Of a stretch of 64,000 nucleotides of DNA, positions 17,325-25,411 are shown one piece after another. Position numbers and translations under genes: made by a program. The stretch covers positions 1 to 64,000 of the forward strand of contig NZ_VAHM01000020.1 of the NCBI RefSeq assembly GCF_005796185.1, read 5' to 3'. The notes below the pieces were generated by a model that saw only the letters and a program-made list of their open reading frames with translations, did not search any database and had not been told where the DNA came from. The first letter of the stretch is position 1; each line of letters starts with the position of its first letter. The stretch comes from Pseudarthrobacter sp. NamB4. Lineage in GTDB: Bacteria; Actinomycetota; Actinomycetes; Actinomycetales; Micrococcaceae.

Positions 17325-17567
17325 GTGGCCAGGGTCCTGATCACCGGGGCCGCCGCCGGACTTGGCCTAAACGCTGCCAGGAACCTGATCGGGCTCGGCC
17401 ACGCCACCCAGGTATGGCCCGCCGTGAACGGGCAAGGCGCCGGCTCAGGCGGCTACTGGTTTCGTCAGCGAAGGCGAAAACCCCACCGGGCCGTGGAGGA
17501 CGAAGCGTTCCAGTCCGAACTGCTGGAAACGTTGGAACAGTACACGGGCTTTGCCTTGCCGGACTGA
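17325..17567 (+). pseudogene. internally deleted short-chain dehydrogenase
   Basis: 80 codons from GTG 17325. The first 25 residues (VARVLITGAAAGLGLNAARN) are a textbook SDR Rossmann start with the TGxxxGxG motif. The last 40 (GGYWFRQRRRKPHRAVEDEA then FQSELLETLEQYTG) look like the C-terminal end of an SDR. The roughly 160-200 residues that carry the catalytic Ser-Tyr-Lys are missing. Remarkably the two ends are in the same frame, so a short peptide could still be made. Confidence 0.65.
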
Positions 17568-17599
17568 GCGGACCCCGTCAGTGCCTGTTACGCGAGGGC

Positions 17600-18481
17600 C
17601 TAACGCACCCCGGCCAGTGCCCGCTCCACGATGTTTTCGGTGGCGGCCCAGGACGCCAGAAGCTTGAGGGCCTCCTCAGAGGGGCTGCCGGGGGTTGCGG
17701 GGTAAATCGTCAGGGAGTGACCGGGGTCCTCTTCCAGCCCCAGTACCTGGTAATTCAGTTCCAGGAGTCCCACCACAGCGTGCTGGAATAATTTCGTTCC
17801 CGCGTAGTGGCGCCGGACGTCGTGCGCTGCCCAGCGGGTCCGGAATTCGTCGCTGCGCATGGACAGCTCTCCAATGAGTTCGGCAATGCCCTTGTCATGG
17901 GGGTTCCTTCCTGCTTCCCGGCGCAGGATGGCGACATTGGTGTTTGCTGCCCGTTCCCAGTCGGTGTAGAAGTTGTGTGCCCTGGGGTCCAGGAAAATAA
18001 AGCGTGAGTGGTTGGCCGGGCGCGCCGGTCCGCGGTACATGTCCGAATAAAGTGCGTAGCCCAGCGTGTTGGCGGCCACGATGTCCATCCGGTTGTTGCC
18101 GATGAACGCAGGCGCTCCCGTGACGGTGTCCAGGAGGTACTGCAGTTCGGGCCGCACCCGGGATGGGACCGGGGCCGCAGCCCGTTTGCGGCCGGACCTG
18201 TTGGCTGCCCGCGCGAGGTCGTAGAGGTGGTCGTGCTCAGCACGGTCCAGCTCGAGGGCACGGGCGATCGCGTCCAGCACGCTGTCCGAAACACCGGTGA
18301 GGTTTCCCCGTTCCAGCCGGGTGTAGTAGTCCACGCTGACACCGGCCAGACGTGCCACCTCTTCCCGGCGCAGCCCCGAAACGCGGCGCCGCCCGCCGTA
18401 GGTTTCCAGCCCTGCCTGCTCGGGGGTGATGCGCCCGCGACGGGTCGAAAGGAACTGTCGTACCTCGGCTCGGTTATCCAT
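17600..18481 (-). CDS. XRE-family regulator with MmyB-type ligand domain
   Basis: 293 aa. The N-terminal helix-turn-helix (about residues 35-85: RREEVARLAGVSVDYYTRLE then VSDSVLDAIARALELD) is followed by the MmyB-like ligand-binding domain (NNRMDIVAANTLGYALYSDM, FIFLDPRAHNFYTDWE, FRTRWAAHDVR). Such regulators are common next to dehydrogenases and oxidoreductases they control. It is divergent from the alcohol dehydrogenase at 18773, with a repeated element between, so that gene is the likely target (inference). Confidence 0.9.
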   Translation of the reverse strand: MDNRAEVRQFLSTRRGRITPEQAGLETYGGRRRVSGLRREEVARLAGVSVDYYTRLERGNLTGVSDSVLDAIARALELDRAEHDHLYDLARAANRSGRKRAAAPVPSRVRPELQYLLDTVTGAPAFIGNNRMDIVAANTLGYALYSDMYRGPARPANHSRFIFLDPRAHNFYTDWERAANTNVAILRREAGRNPHDKGIAELIGELSMRSDEFRTRWAAHDVRRHYAGTKLFQHAVVGLLELNYQVLGLEEDPGHSLTIYPATPGSPSEEALKLLASWAATENIVERALAGVR

Positions 18482-18517
18482 AAGGAAACCGTACGACGGA
18501 TGCGCAAACCACTGGGA

Positions 18518-18716
18518 GGGTCTGCCAGAACCAGTTACAGCAGAACCCTCGCTGCGCGTGCATACTGCCGGTTTAGTGGAAGCATCACCCTTAGAGACAC
18601 CAGCAACAGATGGAGCGCCCGCCCACGCGTTTCCAGCCCAGCCGAGGGGCGCTGAGGGTGGGTCTGCCAGTACCAGTTACAGCAGGGCCCTCGTTACACC
18701 TCCGATCTTCCGGTTT
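18518..18716 (+). repeat. two-copy direct repeat upstream of the alcohol dehydrogenase
   Basis: GGGTCTGCCAG-x-ACCAGTTACAGCAG-xx-CCCTCG occurs at 18518-18551 and 18660-18693 (31 of 34 identical). After 16 poorly conserved bases both copies have CCGGTTT, giving a 57-base unit with no gaps. It occupies the divergent promoter region; it could be a pair of regulator sites or a dispersed genomic repeat. Confidence 0.7.
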
Positions 18717-18772
18717 GCTGTTACCAAGCCCTGTAGCATTCAGTTATCCCCCCAAAGAACCACAGGAGAACC

Positions 18773-19813
18773 ATGACCACCGTCAAGGCCTATGCATCCC
18801 CGTCCGCAACAGAGGACCTCGTCTCCACCACCATCGAGCGCCGCGCCGTTGGGCCGCAGGACGTGCTGATCGAGATCAGGTTCGCCGGCATTTGCCACTC
18901 CGACATCCACACCGTCCGCGGTGACTGGGGCCCGCAGCAGTACCCGCTGGTGCCCGGCCACGAAATCGCCGGCGTCGTCACCGAGGTTGGGTCCGAGGTG
19001 ACCAAGCACAAGGTCGGCGACCGCGTAGGCGTCGGCTGCATGGTCAATTCATGCAAGGAGTGCGCCAACTGCCTGCAGGGCGATGAGCAGTACTGCCTCA
19101 AGGGCATGGTGGGCACCTACGGCGCAGTGGACCGCGACGGCACCATCACCCAGGGCGGCTACTCCACCCACGTGGTGGTGACCGAAGACTTCGTGGTCCG
19201 CATCCCCGAGGGCCTGGACCTGGACGTCGCCGCACCGCTGCTGTGTGCCGGTATCACCACCTTCTCCCCGCTCCGCCGCTGGGGCGCGGGCCCCGGCAAG
19301 AAGGTGGCTGTCGTCGGCCTGGGCGGGTTGGGCCACATGGCCGTAAAGCTGGCCGCCGCCATGGGCGCCGAAGTGACCGTCCTGTCCCAGTCGCTGAAGA
19401 AGCAGGAAGACGGCCTGAAGCTGGGTGCAACCAGCTACTACGCCACCAGCGATCCGTGCACCTTTGAACAGCTTGCCGGAAACTTCGACCTGATCATCAA
19501 CACCGTCAGCGCCTCGATCGACATCAGCTCCTACCTCCAGCTGCTCACGCTGGACGGCACGCTGGTCAACGTCGGTGCCCCCGCTGAGCCGCTTCCGGTC
19601 AACGCGTTCGCACTGATCGGCGGGCGGCGGTCCTTCGCTGGCTCAATGATCGGCGGCATCCGCGAGACGCAGGAGATGCTGGACTTCTGCGCGGAGCACA
19701 ACATCGGCGCGGAGATTGAGGTCATCCCGGCCGGGAAGATCAACGACGCCTACGAGCGCGTGCTGGCGTCGGATGTCCGGTACCGCTTCGTGATCGACAC
19801 CGCCACCCTCTGA
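18773..19813 (+). CDS. zinc-dependent alcohol dehydrogenase / aldehyde reductase (YahK-like)
   Basis: 346 aa, medium-chain dehydrogenase of the cinnamyl-alcohol/YahK branch. Catalytic zinc motifs GICHSDIHT and GHEIAGVV, structural zinc Cys set in [17 protein letters not shown] (four Cys), NAD(P) loop [15 protein letters not shown]. These enzymes reduce many aldehydes with NADPH. ATG 18773 follows CAGGAGAACC. Likely controlled by the divergent MmyB-type regulator. Confidence 0.92.
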   Translation: MTTVKAYASPSATEDLVSTTIERRAVGPQDVLIEIRFAGICHSDIHTVRGDWGPQQYPLVPGHEIAGVVTEVGSEVTKHKVGDRVGVGCMVNSCKECANCLQGDEQYCLKGMVGTYGAVDRDGTITQGGYSTHVVVTEDFVVRIPEGLDLDVAAPLLCAGITTFSPLRRWGAGPGKKVAVVGLGGLGHMAVKLAAAMGAEVTVLSQSLKKQEDGLKLGATSYYATSDPCTFEQLAGNFDLIINTVSASIDISSYLQLLTLDGTLVNVGAPAEPLPVNAFALIGGRRSFAGSMIGGIRETQEMLDFCAEHNIGAEIEVIPAGKINDAYERVLASDVRYRFVIDTATL

Positions 19814-19829
19814 CCTGAGGCAGGCGTGA

Positions 19830-19861
19830 GGCGGGCCGGCTCCAAGAGGAGCCGGCCTGCC
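19830..19861 (+). terminator. terminator after the alcohol dehydrogenase
   Basis: GGCGGGCCGGCTCC (19830-19843) pairs with GGAGCCGGCCTGCC (19848-19861), 13 of 14 bp, 4-base loop, followed by GTCGTCTTC. Confidence 0.65.
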
Positions 19862-19919
19862 GTCGTCTTCGGGGGAATTTGCCCGCCATCCCCGTGCGGT
19901 GACACTACGAATTACTGGC

Positions 19920-20099
19920 ATGAACCACTACACCCCGGCGGCGCAGGACAGAGCCCGGGACGCCGCAACTGATGCGATCGAAAAAGTACTTAACGGCATG
20001 TCTGAACCGTTGAGCAGGCACGCGCTGAGCGCACGCTGGAAGCGCGCCTGTGAAGCGATGGACAAGTACCTGGAAGCCCAGGACACCGGCGAGGAATAG
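19920..20099 (+). CDS. small hypothetical protein (59 aa)
   Basis: Starts MNHYTPAAQDRARDAATDAI and ends AMDKYLEAQDTGEE: a soluble, mainly helical protein with balanced composition. The ATG at 19920 gives a better start than the longer reading from 19899. No family recognised. Confidence 0.5.
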   Translation: MNHYTPAAQDRARDAATDAIEKVLNGMSEPLSRHALSARWKRACEAMDKYLEAQDTGEE

Positions 20100-20117
20100 G
20101 CAGCCTTCCGTTGGCGG

Positions 20118-21146
20118 CTAAGGCGTGAGGGCAGCCAGGATCTGCGGGGCGGGCCCCGCCGTCGTCCGCTGGAAACCTGTGCCCGCCCACAGGTTGAGCC
20201 AGTCCGGATCCCCGGCAGCCGCAGCTGCAGCGCGCAGGGGAGTGGTCAGGTGGTGGATCTCCGGATAGCCGTAGGGAGCGCCGGCGTCGTGCCTGCGCAT
20301 GAACTCGTTATGCAGCCCGCGCGCGTTCCTTCCCGAGAAAGCCCGGGTGACGGCCGTGACGGTGAAGCGTCCGGAGGTCAGGGCCGCTCTGTGCGCCGCC
20401 TTGGTGCCGGCCTCATCCGCGAGCAGGAACGCCGTCCCGGCCTGGACCGCTGCGGCGCCGCACGACAGGGCGGCCCGCGTATCGTCGGCGGTGACGATCC
20501 CGCCTGCTGCAACCAGGGGTGCACCGAGCCCGGACAGCTCCCCGAGGATCGCGTGCAGAGGTACTTCCGGGGCGGGGCCGGCGGCGTCGAAGGTCCCGCG
20601 GTGGCCGCCGGCCTCCGGCCCCTGGGCGCAGAGCGCGTCCACGCCTGCCTCCAGCGCACGCACCGCTTCCGGCATCGACGTCACCGTTGCCATGACGTAC
20701 ACTCCGCGCTGCTTCAAGGCGCTAATCACCTCTGGGTCGGGAAGGTCGAAGGTGAAGGAAACGACGGCGGGCGCACGGTCCAGCAGGACGTCCACCTTAT
20801 GGTTCCAGTCATCGTCGTCGTGCCGCGGCTCGCCCAGTTCGACGCCGAAGCGGCCGGCATCAGGAGCCAGGGACAGGGCGTACTGCTGCACGTCGCGGGG
20901 ACTGATGACCGAAGGCTGGGGGACGAACACGTTGACGCCGAAGGGGGCGCCGGTTAGCTCCCGGGTTGCCTCGATCTCCGCCTGCATCACGGCCGCGCTC
21001 TTGTAGCCCGCAGCAAGGAAGCCGAGCCCGCCTGCCGAGCTCACTGCCGCTGCCAGACGGGGCGTGGACGGGCCACCGGCCATCGGCGCCTGGATGACGG
21101 GCAGCGCCAGGGTGGAAAGATTGAAAAGGGGCCGGGATCCAGGCAT
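20118..21146 (-). CDS. nitronate monooxygenase (2-nitropropane dioxygenase family)
   Basis: 342 aa TIM-barrel flavoprotein. The N-terminal FMN site (LPVIQAPMAGGPSTPRLAAA), GFLAAGY, the class I signature with the catalytic His (AQGPEAGGHRG) and the phosphate-binding AAGGIVTADD then GAAAVQAGTAFL are all present. Class I enzymes oxidise propionate-3-nitronate and other alkyl nitronates with O2 and FMN. The CPBP-like membrane gene lies 29 bp upstream in the same direction. Confidence 0.9.
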   Translation of the reverse strand: MPGSRPLFNLSTLALPVIQAPMAGGPSTPRLAAAVSSAGGLGFLAAGYKSAAVMQAEIEATRELTGAPFGVNVFVPQPSVISPRDVQQYALSLAPDAGRFGVELGEPRHDDDDWNHKVDVLLDRAPAVVSFTFDLPDPEVISALKQRGVYVMATVTSMPEAVRALEAGVDALCAQGPEAGGHRGTFDAAGPAPEVPLHAILGELSGLGAPLVAAGGIVTADDTRAALSCGAAAVQAGTAFLLADEAGTKAAHRAALTSGRFTVTAVTRAFSGRNARGLHNEFMRRHDAGAPYGYPEIHHLTTPLRAAAAAAGDPDWLNLWAGTGFQRTTAGPAPQILAALTP

Positions 21147-21175
21147 GGTGCTGCACCGCTTTCAGTCCGTGGCGC

Positions 21176-22021
21176 TCAGTACAGGAAGATGTCGATCCAC
21201 TGGCGGTTATGCGCGTGGATCAGGACCAGGAACAGCACGAAGTCGAACAGCAGGTGGACGCTCACGATATAGGACAACGACTTGGTCACCGTGAACAGCC
21301 GGGCCTGCAGCAGGGCGAACGGGAAAATGAAGAACGGCGCCCAGGCGTGGAAGCCCAGTTCCCACAGGAACGACGTGAAGAGGACGGCCTGCAGCAGGTT
21401 GGCCTGCCAGTCGGGCAGGTGCCGCCGCAGGAGGGTGAACGCCGTGCAGATAAAGAAGAGTTCATCCCAGATGCCGAGCACGTTGGTGCCCAGGAACAGC
21501 CGGGCGATGCCGTCGGGATCGCTCACAGCCGGCCAGTTGTTGTAGACGCCGGTGCGGATCATGTACACAGGCATCAGTGCGTACCCGATTACCAGGACCG
21601 CGGGCAGGTACCATTTCTCGGCCCGAGTCCACGGCTGTCCCGTCCTGACGGGGAACCGGATGGCGTGGTCCTTGGTGATGAACCGCGAGACTGAGTAGGG
21701 GACGCCGACGGCGATGATCATCGCGGTGCCCATCACCAGCATGTGCTCGGTGCTGATGTCGGTGGTGATGGGAACCAGGCTCATGGCCGTCAGGCCTACT
21801 GCGATCAGCGCCAGGTCAACCAGGAGCCGGCGGCTGAGGAATCCGGCCAGCACCAGCGCAACCGCCAGCAGCAGGAATCCGGAGAGACGGTCCTGCCGGG
21901 CGAAGAGCAGGAATCCCGACGCCGACACAAGGGCTGCCGGAACCAGGGACAGCGGATGGGTTGCGGGCATGTCCGTGCCTGCCGGGCCTGCGTCGGCCTG
22001 TACCTGTGGTTGCTGCCTCAT
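21176..22021 (-). CDS. CPBP-like intramembrane protein
   Basis: 281 aa with about 7-8 hydrophobic segments. The C-terminal half resembles CPBP (CAAX protease/bacteriocin-processing) proteins: IWDELFFICTAFTLLRR aligns with the EExxxR motif and VHLLFDFVLF with the last motif (HxxxD). The first motif is degenerate (Asp-Glu with no Arg), so protease activity is doubtful. ATG 22021 overlaps the stop of the preceding gene (ATGA) and is preceded by AAAGGTGG, so it is preferred over the longer start at 22063. Confidence 0.68.
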   Translation of the reverse strand: MRQQPQVQADAGPAGTDMPATHPLSLVPAALVSASGFLLFARQDRLSGFLLLAVALVLAGFLSRRLLVDLALIAVGLTAMSLVPITTDISTEHMLVMGTAMIIAVGVPYSVSRFITKDHAIRFPVRTGQPWTRAEKWYLPAVLVIGYALMPVYMIRTGVYNNWPAVSDPDGIARLFLGTNVLGIWDELFFICTAFTLLRRHLPDWQANLLQAVLFTSFLWELGFHAWAPFFIFPFALLQARLFTVTKSLSYIVSVHLLFDFVLFLVLIHAHNRQWIDIFLY

Positions 22022-22440
22022 GGCCACCTTTGATGCTCGGGAGCGCTTCCGGTTGGATGCCACAGCAGTTTACTTGCCGCCCACCACAGCAGGGCAAGAT
22101 CAAGGTCCAGCCATGAACGGGGAGCCGCCCACGCTTCCATCGTTTGGGTAAGTCCCGGTTCAGGGCCCGCCAGCCCCAACCGTGTCACGTCCGCCGGTGT
22201 TGCCGGATGGTGGCGGCCGGCGTCGGGAGATCCGTGTGAGCTCTTTGAATGCAGGAGGCGCATCCCTGCCCAGTCGTCCATCCCGAGTCCCCGCTGCTCG
22301 ATCAGGTCGGACAACTCCTGGAGGTCCTCCTCCGTGGAACCCGAAACCTGCGCCTGCCAGTTGGGCAGGCCGGAATCCTCCAAACGCTGAAGCTGGTCGA
22401 ACTCCGCTACCTCCTGGCCGCCGGGCTTGCGCATCGTCAT
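22018..22440 (-). CDS. hypothetical protein, acidic helical N-terminus
   Basis: 140 aa. The first 55 residues (MTMRKPGGQEVAEFDQLQRL, then STEEDLQELSDLIEQRGLGM) look like a real soluble helical domain; the rest is Pro/His/Trp-rich and less convincing, ending TGSAPEHQRWP. The ATGA overlap with the CPBP-like gene supports translation through to the end. No family recognised. Confidence 0.5.
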   Translation of the reverse strand: MTMRKPGGQEVAEFDQLQRLEDSGLPNWQAQVSGSTEEDLQELSDLIEQRGLGMDDWAGMRLLHSKSSHGSPDAGRHHPATPADVTRLGLAGPEPGLTQTMEAWAAPRSWLDLDLALLWWAASKLLWHPTGSAPEHQRWP

Positions 22441-22476
22441 TCATCCAGGATCCAGGGGTACGGAGTTAGCGGAAGC

Positions 22477-22506
22477 GGACGACGCCGGTGCCTCCCGGCG
22501 TCGTCC
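22477..22506. terminator. terminator hairpin of the ACGACG family
   Basis: GGACGACGCCGG (22477-22488) with CCGGCGTCGTCC (22495-22506), a perfect 12-bp stem and 6-base loop, followed on the plus strand by CCTTCTGTTTT. It lies downstream of the minus-strand gene at 22530-22727. Confidence 0.75.
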
Positions 22507-22529
22507 CCTTCTGTTTTCCGCATGGCCGC

Positions 22530-22727
22530 TTACGCGGTGGCGAGTACCTTGCCCTCGCCGCGCACGCTCAGCGTGAACGTGTTGGGTCCGCTGCAGGTCA
22601 CCGCAATGCGGCAGGTGGTGGTGTTGTGCCGGGCGGACAATTCGTTGACCGCGGAGTCCAGCGTGTGGTGCAGGGTGGACCTGTCCCAGATTTTCAGGGT
22701 TACGGAATCGGTGGCATCGAACGTCAT
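22530..22727 (-). CDS. small hypothetical protein (65 aa)
   Basis: Starts MTFDATDSVTLKIWDRSTLH and ends VRGEGKVLATA; a soluble, probably beta-rich protein with two Cys (TTTCRIAVTC). GGAAGTTGAATA before ATG 22727 gives a Shine-Dalgarno, and a terminator follows the stop. No family recognised. Confidence 0.55.
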   Translation of the reverse strand: MTFDATDSVTLKIWDRSTLHHTLDSAVNELSARHNTTTCRIAVTCSGPNTFTLSVRGEGKVLATA

Positions 22728-23126
22728 TATTCAACTTCCATTTCTTGCGGTCGGCGGCCCGGATCGTCATCGTCCCGGCCGTGTCCTCGTCTATGAGGAC
22801 GGTCCTGAAGGCAGGAAAGCGCGTTCCCGCTTCTCCAATGGTGCAGGTTGAGGCGACCGTTGGCAATCAAAAACGGGCTGATGTGACCAAGCACACCGGA
22901 CGATCCGGTAGGCAGCCACCTCGCATCGCGGGTCCGCATCTGAGTCGTTGGCGGCCGCAGTAGGCTCACCGGTGGGCCTCATTGCTTCACCAGGATGGCA
23001 GCGGAGGATGTCCCGCCGCTGCCTTTCCATGGTGCCGAACGTGCCGCAGCCGACTCAAGAATGTTTCAAGTGAGACTGGTCACTAGGGAGCGGCAGTACG
23101 GGTGTCCTGGTGGGAAGCACCTGCTG
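22728..23126. other. 399-bp intergenic region without a convincing gene
   Basis: The short open frames here have shadow-like composition. The only structure seen is an 8-bp inverted repeat, GGCAGCGG (22997-23004) with CCGCTGCC (23016-23023), 100 bp beyond the stop of the GAF-ANTAR gene, which might end that transcript but lacks a T-run. The start-proximal part (22728-22800) should hold the promoter of the 65-aa gene. Confidence 0.4.
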
Positions 23127-23897
23127 TTATTCGTCGAAGTACGTCTTGATCTGCTTCTCGCCCGAGATAGAGGCGATAACGGAGGCTGCCACCTCACGCA
23201 GCTTGATGTTGCGGGTGCTGGAAGCCTTGGTAAGTATGCTGAACGCCTTGTCCCGGCTGCACCTGTTTTCGGCCATAATCGCCCCGATTGCCATGTCAAT
23301 GACGGTTCGGGACTGCAGGGCGGTGGCAAGGTCATTCCTGGCTTCGCTGAGCTGGGTGATGCGAAGGACCAGACGCAGGGCGCCGGCCGCCTGGCCTCCG
23401 AAAGCCTCAACCGTGGAAATGTCATCGGCTGAAAAGCCCCTGCTGCGGCCCGAGTAGACGTTCAGGACCGCTTCTGCCTCGCCGGCAAGGTCCAGCGGCA
23501 CGGCCAGGATGGAGGCCACTCCCTGGGCCATGGCCGCCCTGATGTAGGGTTTCCACCGGCGTTCCCCGGCCAGGTCAGGAATCAGCAACGGCGTCCTGCT
23601 CCTGAGCGCAGCCAGGCACGGGCCGTCTCCGAATCCGTTCTGCAGCTCATCCAACGCATGGGCCTTGGCGTCACTGCTGGCCACGGTCCCAGGCCTCTTG
23701 TGCCGGATGACGGTGACTCCGCAGTGAACCAGGTTGTCCGGAGCTGACAGCCGGGACGCGGCCATGACGGCAAGGTCGGTCAGGAAGCCCGCGATGTCCT
23801 GGCTTTCCAGGACCATTTCCTGCAGCGTTGTCTCCGTGTCCGGAGTCTCGTCGGGTCTGCCGGGGGAGCTGTCCGGGCTGTGTCCTGAAATCGTCAC
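23127..23897 (-). CDS. GAF-ANTAR transcription antitermination regulator
   Basis: 256 aa. An N-terminal GAF domain (about residues 30-185; FGDGPCLAALRSRTPLLIPD, ASILAVPLDLAG, FGGQAAGALRLVLRI) precedes an ANTAR RNA-binding domain (about 190-250; LATALQSRTVIDMAIGAIMA, ENRCSRDKAFSILTKASSTR, NIKLREVAASVI). ANTAR domains bind paired hexaloop hairpins in nascent RNA to stop termination; the GAF domain senses a small ligand or redox state. Its GTG overlaps the stop of the small partner gene (ATGA-type), so it is the last gene of the array operon. Confidence 0.92.
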   Translation of the reverse strand: MTISGHSPDSSPGRPDETPDTETTLQEMVLESQDIAGFLTDLAVMAASRLSAPDNLVHCGVTVIRHKRPGTVASSDAKAHALDELQNGFGDGPCLAALRSRTPLLIPDLAGERRWKPYIRAAMAQGVASILAVPLDLAGEAEAVLNVYSGRSRGFSADDISTVEAFGGQAAGALRLVLRITQLSEARNDLATALQSRTVIDMAIGAIMAENRCSRDKAFSILTKASSTRNIKLREVAASVIASISGEKQIKTYFDE

Positions 23898-24136
23898 AGT
23901 AGGTCACCTTCTGTCATTTCCGCCATCGCCGTGGCCACCAGGGTCACTTGCACGGCGGGGATATCAAGCGCTTCGTGGAGGTAAGCGTCGAGGGACATTT
24001 CATCAAGGTCGCCGCCGATGCCGTAGTAGTAGGTCCACAGCTTCGCCAGCGGCAGCTCCGCTTCCTTGAACCGCTGGGCTGCACCGCGGCGAAGCCGGTC
24101 CGCATCGTTAGGGTAATCCTGGCCGTCGGAAGGCAT
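23894..24136 (-). CDS. small helical partner protein of the GAF-ANTAR array (copy 1)
   Basis: 80 aa from ATG 24136, which has AGGAG about 7 bases upstream; it begins MPSDGQDYPNDADRLRRGAA. The core LAKLWTYYYGIGGDLDEMSL and AYLHEALDIPAVQVTLVATA is clearly homologous to the protein at 25067-25402 (shared LW-x2-Y, GD, AYL, L-x-x-PAVQ, then A-x-x-E). It is all helical and has no HTH or catalytic motif. It lies between two GAF-ANTAR genes, overlapping the start of one by 4 bp and 1 bp from the stop of the other. A binding partner of the regulators is the obvious hypothesis. Confidence 0.8.
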   Translation of the reverse strand: MPSDGQDYPNDADRLRRGAAQRFKEAELPLAKLWTYYYGIGGDLDEMSLDAYLHEALDIPAVQVTLVATAMAEMTEGDLL

Positions 24137-24137
24137 G

Positions 24138-24863
24138 TCATGCTCCTTCCGCCGGAGGGGAGGGTGCTTTTCCTGTCTGCACGATGTCACTCGCTATTTC
24201 CTGGAGTCTCCGGTTGCTCGACTTGGCTGCCCTTTGGAGGATGTCCAGCGCCCCGTCCCGGCCCCCGCGGTGCTGGAGCATGATGAGGGAAACGGCTGCG
24301 TCCACTACTGCCCGGGACTTGAGCGCCGCGCGGAGGTGCTCCGGGTAAGCTTCCGGTGCATGCAGCCGCAATGCCAGTTGGAGGATGCGGGACATCGACC
24401 CCGCCAGTTCTTCCACACGCTCCACGCTGTCCTGCTCAAAGGCATGGGGGGTACGCGCGTAGCAGTTCAGTGCCGCGCGGGAGGAGGGGCCCGCGGGGAT
24501 GGGCACCGCAAGCACGGAGTGGATGCCTTCCTTAAGCGCGGCAGGCGAGTAGCTGCCCCACCGCCCGTCACTGCCCAGGTCCTGAATCAGCACCACCCGC
24601 TGCTGGCGGACGGCGGCCAGGCACGGGCCGTCGTCGAAGGCGTACTGCGTCTCGTCCAGGTGCTGCGCCTCTTCGCTGCTGCTGGCCACTGTGGAGGGGG
24701 CGCCGTCGCGCTCCACTGTGATGGTGCACTCCACGGACTCGTCCGAACTCAGGGATGATGCGGAGAGCGTGGCGAGGCCAAGGAGGAACTCGGGGAAGCC
24801 GGGGCTCTCAAGCAGCAGGTCCTGGAACTCGTCCGAAGTTGTCAATGCTTTGCTCGTAGCCAT
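24138..24863 (-). CDS. GAF-ANTAR transcription antitermination regulator
   Basis: 241 aa. GAF domain about residues 15-165 (FDDGPCLAAVRQQRVVLIQD, HSVLAVPIPAG, RAALNCYA) and ANTAR domain about 178-235 (LRAALKSRAVVDAAVSLIML, GALDILQRAAKSSNRRLQEI). Compared with the neighbouring copies the ANTAR start has VDAAVSLIM instead of the usual IDMAxGxIM. Upstream are 203 bp without a gene, so it may have its own promoter. Confidence 0.9.
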   Translation of the reverse strand: MATSKALTTSDEFQDLLLESPGFPEFLLGLATLSASSLSSDESVECTITVERDGAPSTVASSSEEAQHLDETQYAFDDGPCLAAVRQQRVVLIQDLGSDGRWGSYSPAALKEGIHSVLAVPIPAGPSSRAALNCYARTPHAFEQDSVERVEELAGSMSRILQLALRLHAPEAYPEHLRAALKSRAVVDAAVSLIMLQHRGGRDGALDILQRAAKSSNRRLQEIASDIVQTGKAPSPPAEGA

Positions 24864-25066
24864 GCGGCCTCGATCCTTGGTATGCCAGGTATCTGCTCCT
24901 GGCTGTCGGCCTCCGCTCTCAACGCGGCCTGGCCCCTGTATTCAACCTCCGGATCCTGTGGGCATCCTGAAATCTCCTACTACCGACACTACGCCTGTCT
25001 CCTCTGCCAAGAAACAGCCCTGTCCCCGATGTCAGTCCTGCCCTCCGAAGGCCGTCCCGCGCGGTG

Positions 25067-25402
25067 CTACTCGTCAGCTCCGGCCGTGCGGTCGTCGGCG
25101 CTGCCGGGCGTGGGACCGTCTCCGCCGTCGGCACCTGCCGGCTCAGGGCCGAAGTCGTCCGAGTATGGGGCCCGCGGCCGCGGCAAATCGTCAATGAGCT
25201 CGTTTGCGGCCAGCGCCAACAGGTCGCGCTGCACGGCCGGCAGCGAGAGAAGTCCCTGCAGGTAGGCTTCCACCTCATATTCACCGGCGTCTCCCGAGAG
25301 CGAGAAGTATTTCAGCCACAACTCGGAAACAGAGATGCCGGCAGCCTTAATGGCGGCCCGGAGCCGCCGCCGCTGTTCCGGTTCGTTGGGATCGAAGCTC
25401 AT
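25067..25402 (-). CDS. small helical partner protein of the GAF-ANTAR array (copy 2)
   Basis: 111 aa. Residues ~10-68 (SELWLKYFSLSGDAGEYEVE, AYLQGLLSLPAVQRDLLALA) match the 80-aa protein at 23894-24136 in the same order. The added C-terminus (about 40 residues, Asp/Gly/Pro-rich) is acidic and likely disordered. It starts 9 bases after the stop of the GAF-ANTAR gene at 25412, so the two are co-transcribed. No described family recognised. Confidence 0.8.
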   Translation of the reverse strand: MSFDPNEPEQRRRLRAAIKAAGISVSELWLKYFSLSGDAGEYEVEAYLQGLLSLPAVQRDLLALAANELIDDLPRPRAPYSDDFGPEPAGADGGDGPTPGSADDRTAGADE

Positions 25403-25411
25403 TGGAACTGC

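Noticed and set aside
20130..20165. GC palindrome resembling the ACGACGGCGG terminator family
   Set aside because: It lies inside the nitronate monooxygenase coding sequence and lacks a symmetrical outer stem; coincidence of codon use.
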